From NCBI GenBank assembly GCA_045586405.1, contig JAZNAG010000087.1:39478-103477 (forward strand): a stretch of DNA of 64,000 nt, given 5' to 3'. The stretch is from SIG607 sp045586405. GTDB lineage: Bacteria > Bacillota > Clostridia > Oscillospirales > Acutalibacteraceae. Shown piece after piece: positions 59,152-64,000 of the stretch. The position numbers were made by a program, and so were the translations under genes. How positions within the stretch are numbered: position 1 is the stretch's first letter; each line of letters opens with the position of its first letter. Under the pieces are notes generated by a model. It did not search any database, was not told the DNA's origin, and worked only from the letters and a program-made list of their open reading frames with translations.

Positions 59152-61554
59152 ATGAGTCAATATACATCAAAGATACTGACTGAAATGATCGAAAAAAAAC
59201 TTTCTCATAATTTTGGCGTTACTCCTGCCCAGGCGTCTGACGAACTTTTTTATAAAGCCTGCGCTCTTGCTCTTCGTGATATTATGGGAGAAAAAAGAAT
59301 TAAATTTAAAGAAGAAACAAAAAAGCAACAGGCTAAAACTGTTTATTATCTTAGTATGGAATTTCTTATGGGGCGTTCTTTCAAGAACACACTGTTCAAC
59401 TTAGGTCTTACAGAAGAAATGGAAAAGGCGCTTTCTAAATTCAAGGTTAAGCTTGACAGCCTTTATGAGTTAGAGCCTGATGCCGGTCTCGGTAACGGCG
59501 GTCTTGGCAGACTTGCGGCTTGTTTTCTTGACGGACTTTCTTCGGGTTCTTACCCCGCAATGGGATACTGTATACGTTACGAATACGGTATTTTCCGTCA
59601 GAAAATAGTTGAGGGTTGGCAGACTGAGATGCCTGATTTCTGGCTCCCCGGCGGTGAAGTTTGGCTTGAACCGCGCCCTGCCTCTGCCGTTGACGTTCAC
59701 TTTGACGGAAAAATAAAAGAAACTTGGGATAATCATTTCCACCACGTTGAGCACATTGATTATACTACTGTTCACGCTATGCCCTATGACCTGATGGTAG
59801 CTGGTAAAGATGGAAAAACCATAAATGCTTTGAGACTTTGGGCGGCTGAATGTCAGGATATAAATATGTCTGCCTTTAATCAGGGCGATTATGTTCGCGC
59901 TATGGAACAAAAGGCTATGGCTGAGGTTATAAGCAAGGTGCTTTACCCTGAGGATAACCATTCCGAAGGAAAATCTCTTAGACTTCGTCAGCAGTATTTC
60001 CTGGTTTCCGCTTCTATTCAGGATATTTTAAACAGACATCTTCGCACCTACAACACCCTTGATAATCTTGCAGAAAAGGTTGCAATTCACATTAACGATA
60101 CCCACCCTGCCCTTACCGTTCCCGAACTTATGCGTTTTCTTCTTGACGAGTGCGGTTACGACTGGGATAGGGCTTGGAAAATTGTTCAGGGTACCGTTGC
60201 TTACACCAACCACACCATAATGAAGGAAGCGCTGGAGTGTTGGCAGGAAGATATGTTCCGCCACCGTCTTCCCCGTATTTATCAGATAGTTAAAGAAATT
60301 GATAGCAGACACAGAAATGACATCTGGAAAAAAACGGGTGATTCAAAGCTGGTTGAGGACACCGCTATAATTTCAGGCGGCGTTGTAAGAATGGCTAATT
60401 TAAGCGTTGCTGCTTCGCACAAGGTTAACGGTGTATCAAAGCTTCACAGCAAAATCTTAACCGATTCTCTCTTTAACGATTATTATAAGCTTGATCCTGA
60501 AAAGTTTACTAATGTTACAAACGGCATTGCTCACAGAAGATGGCTTTGTCAGGCAAACCCTGCCCTTACCGCTTATCTTACCGAACTTATAGGCGATAAC
60601 TTTGTTAAAGATGCCTCTCACCTTAGTGAACTTATGAAGTTTGCCGACGATAAGAGCGTACTTGAAAGACTTGGCGAAATAAAGCTTGAAAACAAGGTGC
60701 GCCTTGCAAATTATATTAAAGAAACAACGGGTACTGTTATTGATCCCTCTTCCATCTTTGATATGCAGGTAAAAAGACTTCACGAATATAAAAGACAGCA
60801 CCTTAATGCTCTTCATATTATATCAGATTATCTTTATCTTAAAGAAAACCCCAATGCTGATTTTACACCCAAAACCTATATTTTCGGTGCTAAAGCGGCT
60901 CCCGGATATTTACTTGCAAAGCAGATAATAAATATGATATGCCGTCTGTCAAAAGAAATAGAAAATGACAGAACGGTAAGCGATAAGCTTAAGATTTTAT
61001 TCCTTGAGGACTACAAGGTTACCCTTGCTGAGCTTATGATACCTGCCGCAGAAATAAGTGAACAGATTTCTCTTGCTTCTACCGAAGCCAGCGGTACGGG
61101 TAATATGAAGTTTATGATGAACGGCGCAATTACTCTGGGTACCGAAGACGGCGCAAACGTTGAAATTCACGAGGCGGTAGGCGACGACAATATAATTATT
61201 TTCGGTATGCATACTCCCGAAGTTTTAAAGCTTCAAAAACAAGGTTATAATCCTTCAAGTTATTACTGCAACAACGAAAAACTCAAAGCGGCGCTTGGCT
61301 TTATTGAAAAAGGCATTGGCGGTCAACCCTTTGACAACATTTACAAAACCTTAACCGGTGTTGACACCTATATGGCGCTTGCCGACTTTAACGATTACTG
61401 TGCGGCGCAGGAAAAGGCATCAAAACTTTATAACGACAAACAGCTTTGGAATAGAATGGCTCTTGTTAATATTGCAAAGTCAGGAATTTTCGCTGCTGAC
61501 CGTTCTATAAAGGATTATGCCGACAATATTTGGAACACCAAACCTATTAAATAA
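59152..61554 (+). CDS. glgP: Glycogen/alpha-glucan phosphorylase
   Basis: An 800-residue GT35 phosphorylase: YYLSMEFLMGRSFKNTLFNLGL, EPDAGLGNGGLGRLAACFLDGLSS, NDTHPALTVPELMR, FTNVTNGIAHRRWL, DMQVKRLHEYKRQHLN and the PLP site EASGTGNMKFMMNGAITLGTEDGANVE. It releases glucose 1-phosphate from glycogen or maltodextrin. Start uncertain: ATG at 59143 is only 2 bases from AAAGGA, the ATG at 59152 is 11 bases away; I use the second. Followed after 12 bases by a GH13 enzyme, a functional pair for alpha-glucan breakdown. Confidence 0.95.
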   Translation: MSQYTSKILTEMIEKKLSHNFGVTPAQASDELFYKACALALRDIMGEKRIKFKEETKKQQAKTVYYLSMEFLMGRSFKNTLFNLGLTEEMEKALSKFKVKLDSLYELEPDAGLGNGGLGRLAACFLDGLSSGSYPAMGYCIRYEYGIFRQKIVEGWQTEMPDFWLPGGEVWLEPRPASAVDVHFDGKIKETWDNHFHHVEHIDYTTVHAMPYDLMVAGKDGKTINALRLWAAECQDINMSAFNQGDYVRAMEQKAMAEVISKVLYPEDNHSEGKSLRLRQQYFLVSASIQDILNRHLRTYNTLDNLAEKVAIHINDTHPALTVPELMRFLLDECGYDWDRAWKIVQGTVAYTNHTIMKEALECWQEDMFRHRLPRIYQIVKEIDSRHRNDIWKKTGDSKLVEDTAIISGGVVRMANLSVAASHKVNGVSKLHSKILTDSLFNDYYKLDPEKFTNVTNGIAHRRWLCQANPALTAYLTELIGDNFVKDASHLSELMKFADDKSVLERLGEIKLENKVRLANYIKETTGTVIDPSSIFDMQVKRLHEYKRQHLNALHIISDYLYLKENPNADFTPKTYIFGAKAAPGYLLAKQIINMICRLSKEIENDRTVSDKLKILFLEDYKVTLAELMIPAAEISEQISLASTEASGTGNMKFMMNGAITLGTEDGANVEIHEAVGDDNIIIFGMHTPEVLKLQKQGYNPSSYYCNNEKLKAALGFIEKGIGGQPFDNIYKTLTGVDTYMALADFNDYCAAQEKASKLYNDKQLWNRMALVNIAKSGIFAADRSIKDYADNIWNTKPIK

Positions 61555-61566
61555 GGAATTTAGTTT

Positions 61567-63432
61567 ATGCAATACTATCCTTTTGACTCACGGAACTGTC
61601 TTTACAAATCAGTTTACGGCGCGATAGCCTCAGATACTTCTCTGAGGCTTCGCGTTCTGTTGCACTTTGATGCCAAGGCTCAGGGTGTGTTTTTGTGTAT
61701 CAAAAAGGACGATTCTGACTGTATTTGCGAATACGAAATGACAGCTGACTCCACCATAGACAGCTACACTGTCTATAAAACCGAGCTTTCTTTTGATGAA
61801 GGTATTTATTGGTATCATTTTCGGTATGAGAGTGAGTATGGTCAGTTTTACATATCAAAGTCAGAACACTCTTTAGGCATAGTTTCAAAGGAAATTACCA
61901 ACTGGCAGCTCACAGTATATAACAAAGACTTTAAGACACCCGACTGGCTAAAGGGCGGAATCATTTATCAGATTTTCCCCGACCGTTTTTATAACAGCAA
62001 AAAAGAAAAAAGCGGTGTGCCAAGTGACAGATATATACAGAATGATTGGAACGCACTTCCTGAGCACAGGCAGGGTGACACGATAAAATATCTTGGCAAC
62101 GACTATTTCGGCGGTGATTTAGAGGGCATAAGAGAAAAACTGCCTTACCTTGCTGACCTTAGTGTTTCGGCAATATACTTGAATCCTATTTTCGAGGCTC
62201 ACTCAAACCACCGATATAATACTGCCGACTATATGAAAATAGATTCAATGTTAGGCTCTGAGGAAGACCTTATAAACCTTTGTCGAGATGCGGAAAAATA
62301 CGGTATTTCGGTTATTCTTGACGGCGTATTTTCTCATACGGGTGACGACAGTATTTACTTTAACAGGTATAACAGATATAAAAATTCAGGCGCATATAAC
62401 AGCCCATACAGTGAGTTTTCAGACTGGTATACCTTCAATAATTTTCCAAACTCTTATAAAAGTTGGTGGGGCATTTCTTCCCTTCCCGAAACAAAGGAAA
62501 ACTCCCCCTCTTTTACTGATTTTATAACCGGTGAAAACGGAGTTATCCGTTATTGGCTTAAAAAAGGTGTTAAGGGTTGGCGACTTGACGTTGCCGACGA
62601 ACTGCCCGATGAATTTCTTGATAATATAAGAAAAGCCGCAAAAGCCGAAAAAGAAGACGCCTTTATTTTAGGTGAGGTATGGGAAGACGCTACCAATAAA
62701 ATCAGTCACGGTGGCAGACGCAGATATTTGCTGGGCGGTCAGCTTGACTCGGTAATGAACTACCCCTTTGCCGATGCCATTATCGGTTTTTTTAAGGGTG
62801 AAAGCTCAAGAAAGCTAATTGATGCTGTACTTGACATAACCGAAAATTATCCGCCGCAGTCTGTTAGTCTGCTTATGAACCACATCGGCACTCACGATAC
62901 AAAAAGAATACTGACAACTCTTGCCGACTCAAATAATTCAAACGGAGACAGAAACTGGCAGGCAGTACAAAAATTAAGCAGTGAGCAATACGCTCACGCC
63001 GTTAAATTTTTAAAACTTGCCGCCACGCTTCAGTACACTCTCCCAGGTGTTCCCTCTCTTTATTACGGTGACGAAGCAGGTGTTGAAGGCTACGGCGATC
63101 CCTTCTGCCGTAAAACATACCCCTGGGGCAACGAAAACAGCGATTTGATAGACTTTTATAAAATGCTGGGTAAACTTCGTAAAGAAAATAAATGCTTTAA
63201 GGGCGGTAAATTTATACCTCTTTATGCCAATATGGGTCATATAGCCTATATTCGTGAAAGCGAAGACGGCACCAACGCTCTGCTTATTGCAGTAAACCGC
63301 TGGTGTGATGAAGCTTTTGTGGATATACCCAAAGAATTTTCTAACGCAGAAGTTCTTTTCGGTAACCCCCCGGAAAACGGCAAACTTAAAATAGACAGCG
63401 AGAACATATCTATAATTAAAAGAAAATATTAA
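61567..63432 (+). CDS. GH13 alpha-glucosidase/neopullulanase-like enzyme
   Basis: A 621-residue GH13 protein: N-terminal beta-sandwich (about 1-125) as in neopullulanase/cyclomaltodextrinase, then the barrel with GIIYQIFPDRFYN, DGVFSHTGDDS, GWRLDVADELPDEF (nucleophile Asp), ILGEVWEDA (acid/base Glu), HIGTHDTKRIL (third Asp) and YYGDEAGVEGYGDPFCRKTYPW typical of the neopullulanase subfamily. No signal peptide, so intracellular, working on maltodextrins with GlgP. AAGGA site 10 bases before the ATG. Confidence 0.92.
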   Translation: MQYYPFDSRNCLYKSVYGAIASDTSLRLRVLLHFDAKAQGVFLCIKKDDSDCICEYEMTADSTIDSYTVYKTELSFDEGIYWYHFRYESEYGQFYISKSEHSLGIVSKEITNWQLTVYNKDFKTPDWLKGGIIYQIFPDRFYNSKKEKSGVPSDRYIQNDWNALPEHRQGDTIKYLGNDYFGGDLEGIREKLPYLADLSVSAIYLNPIFEAHSNHRYNTADYMKIDSMLGSEEDLINLCRDAEKYGISVILDGVFSHTGDDSIYFNRYNRYKNSGAYNSPYSEFSDWYTFNNFPNSYKSWWGISSLPETKENSPSFTDFITGENGVIRYWLKKGVKGWRLDVADELPDEFLDNIRKAAKAEKEDAFILGEVWEDATNKISHGGRRRYLLGGQLDSVMNYPFADAIIGFFKGESSRKLIDAVLDITENYPPQSVSLLMNHIGTHDTKRILTTLADSNNSNGDRNWQAVQKLSSEQYAHAVKFLKLAATLQYTLPGVPSLYYGDEAGVEGYGDPFCRKTYPWGNENSDLIDFYKMLGKLRKENKCFKGGKFIPLYANMGHIAYIRESEDGTNALLIAVNRWCDEAFVDIPKEFSNAEVLFGNPPENGKLKIDSENISIIKRKY

Positions 63433-63438
63433 ACTTAA

Positions 63439-63465
63439 AAAGACTGAGCTATCGGCTCAGTCTTT
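63439..63465. terminator. Bidirectional terminator between the GH13 and ybaK genes
   Basis: AAAGACTGAGC/GCTCAGTCTTT 11-bp stem (63439-63449, 63455-63465) with 5-base loop, T-run to the right and A-run to the left. One arm contains the ybaK stop codon (63457-63459). Confidence 0.88.
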
Positions 63466-63930
63466 TTTTGTAATTATATCTGCAGTTGTGGCGCCGATGT
63501 AACCAAGCGCTTTTTGTGTATTTACTTCAACCTGCGCCCCTACTCTGCCTGCGCTGAAATATATAATTTCGTAGTTTTGGGCAGAACTGTGAAATACAGT
63601 TTTAAATCGTTTTTTCATACCAATGGGTGAACAACCGCCGTGAATATATCCCGTAAGCGGTAAAAGCTCTTTTGATTTTACCATTTCAATTGATTTTTCA
63701 CCCACAATTTTTGCAGCCTTTTTAAGGTCTAACTCCTCTGCAACCGGAACAATAAAAACATAGTTCGTCTTTGAATGTCCCACAGTAACAAGAGTTTTAA
63801 ACACGTGTTCAGGGTTCTGATTTAATATGTTTGCAACATCGATACCGCTTATAACACCGCTGTAGGTATGCTCTGTATATTCTATTTTATGCTTATCTAA
63901 AATGCGCATTGCATTTGTTTTAACACCCAT
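63457..63930 (-). CDS. ybaK: Cys-tRNA(Pro)/Cys-tRNA(Cys) deacylase YbaK/EbsC
   Basis: A 157-residue YbaK/ProX-fold protein: TNAMRILDKHKIEYTEHTYSG, FKTLVTVGHSKTNYVFIVPVAEELDLKKAAKIVGEKSIEMVKSKELLPLTGYIHGGCSPIGMKKRF with the conserved Lys and GGCSPIG loop. It hydrolyses Cys-tRNA-Pro made by prolyl-tRNA synthetase. The last codons lie in the terminator stem. Confidence 0.94.
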   Translation of the reverse strand: MGVKTNAMRILDKHKIEYTEHTYSGVISGIDVANILNQNPEHVFKTLVTVGHSKTNYVFIVPVAEELDLKKAAKIVGEKSIEMVKSKELLPLTGYIHGGCSPIGMKKRFKTVFHSSAQNYEIIYFSAGRVGAQVEVNTQKALGYIGATTADIITKKD

Positions 63931-63947
63931 ATTCTCAGCCTCAACAA

Positions 63948-64000
63948 TCAGTCTGTTACAACGCCCTTTTTAATGATAAGATTTGCATAAAGTGCACTTT
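63948..64000 (-). CDS. 3' end of a second RbsD/FucU family gene
   Basis: The minus strand reads SALYANLIIKKGVVTD then TGA at 63950-63948. This matches the C-terminus of the FucU at 29644-30075 (SALYANIMLQKGVI), which contains family active-site Tyr and Asn. Only 17 codons lie inside the window; whether it is a fucose or ribose mutarotase depends on the rest. Confidence 0.7.
   Translation of the reverse strand, partial: SALYANLIIKKGVVTD

Noticed and set aside
1..64000. tRNA, rRNA, CRISPR, insertion sequences, phage or defence genes
   Set aside because: I looked through the gaps and coding regions and saw no cloverleaf, array of spaced repeats, transposase, integrase or restriction/toxin-like proteins.

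Overview
The window looks like the chromosome of a low-GC, endospore-forming anaerobic Firmicute (class Clostridia, probably a gut Oscillospirales/Ruminococcaceae-type lineage; this is inferred from gene content and order, no rRNA is present). Pointers are the yabM/spoVB-mazG-HU-rlbP-yabP-yabQ-divIC-yabR block, a SpoIVFA/SpoIVFB-like pair, the sepF-ylmH-lspA-ylyB block, strong AGGAGG ribosome sites, frequent TTG starts and intrinsic terminators. L-fucose isomerase, a fucose mutarotase and glycogen/maltodextrin enzymes fit a glycan-feeding gut organism. It is mostly core genome: I see no phage, insertion sequence, CRISPR array, tRNA or rRNA.

Layout. 1-6.3 kb (minus): start of a class I fumarase alpha subunit, then the yabR/divIC/yabQ/yabP/rlbP/HU/mazG/spoVB cluster and mtnN. 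6.3-13.1 kb (minus): recJ-rel-dtd-MBL hydrolase-hemZ operon from a clear promoter. 13.2-25.8 kb (minus): one long operon, miaB-ylbF-mutS-mutL-miaA-hlyD-like-yggS-sepF-ylmH-lspA-rluD-HAD. 25.9-28.1 kb: cysK-luxS, divergent from tcdA. 28.1-32.2 kb (minus): fucI-fucU-sfsA-alpha/beta hydrolase and a mini ferredoxin-thioredoxin reductase protein. 32.3-36.5 kb (plus): a leader with a 35-codon ORF, a CorC/CNNM transporter and a Ca2+-type P-ATPase. 36.5-45.7 kb (minus): a nine-gene aromatic amino acid operon. 45.8-48.2 kb: thioredoxin; Gfo/Idh/MocA oxidoreductase with a sugar epimerase. 48.4-52.1 kb (minus): M23 peptidase-M50 peptidase-two radical-SAM-family proteins. 52.2-54.7 kb (minus): metK under a SAM-I riboswitch and ribU under an FMN riboswitch, preceded by a DUF1294 gene. 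54.8-64 kb: amidase lipoprotein, TIM-barrel isomerase, cardiolipin synthase, glycogen phosphorylase, GH13 glucosidase, YbaK and the 3' end of a second FucU/RbsD protein.

How it works together. metK, mtnN, luxS and cysK cover SAM synthesis, SAH breakdown, AI-2 production and cysteine synthesis. The aromatic operon runs from DAHP to prephenate/phenylpyruvate with every shikimate step present, aroE and aroK fused. Sporulation and division genes are interleaved with housekeeping genes. The most intriguing non-standard element is the leader of the CorC/P-ATPase unit: a short ORF starting V/M-D-P-L-P-R, overlapping two hairpins, that recalls the Mg2+-sensing MgtL leader peptide of enterobacteria. 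Other notable regulatory layouts are an FMN riboswitch whose 5' strand is also the last codons of the upstream gene, a hairpin hiding the yabP ribosome site with a U-tract abutting its start codon, and an intrinsic terminator placed directly in front of the P-ATPase.
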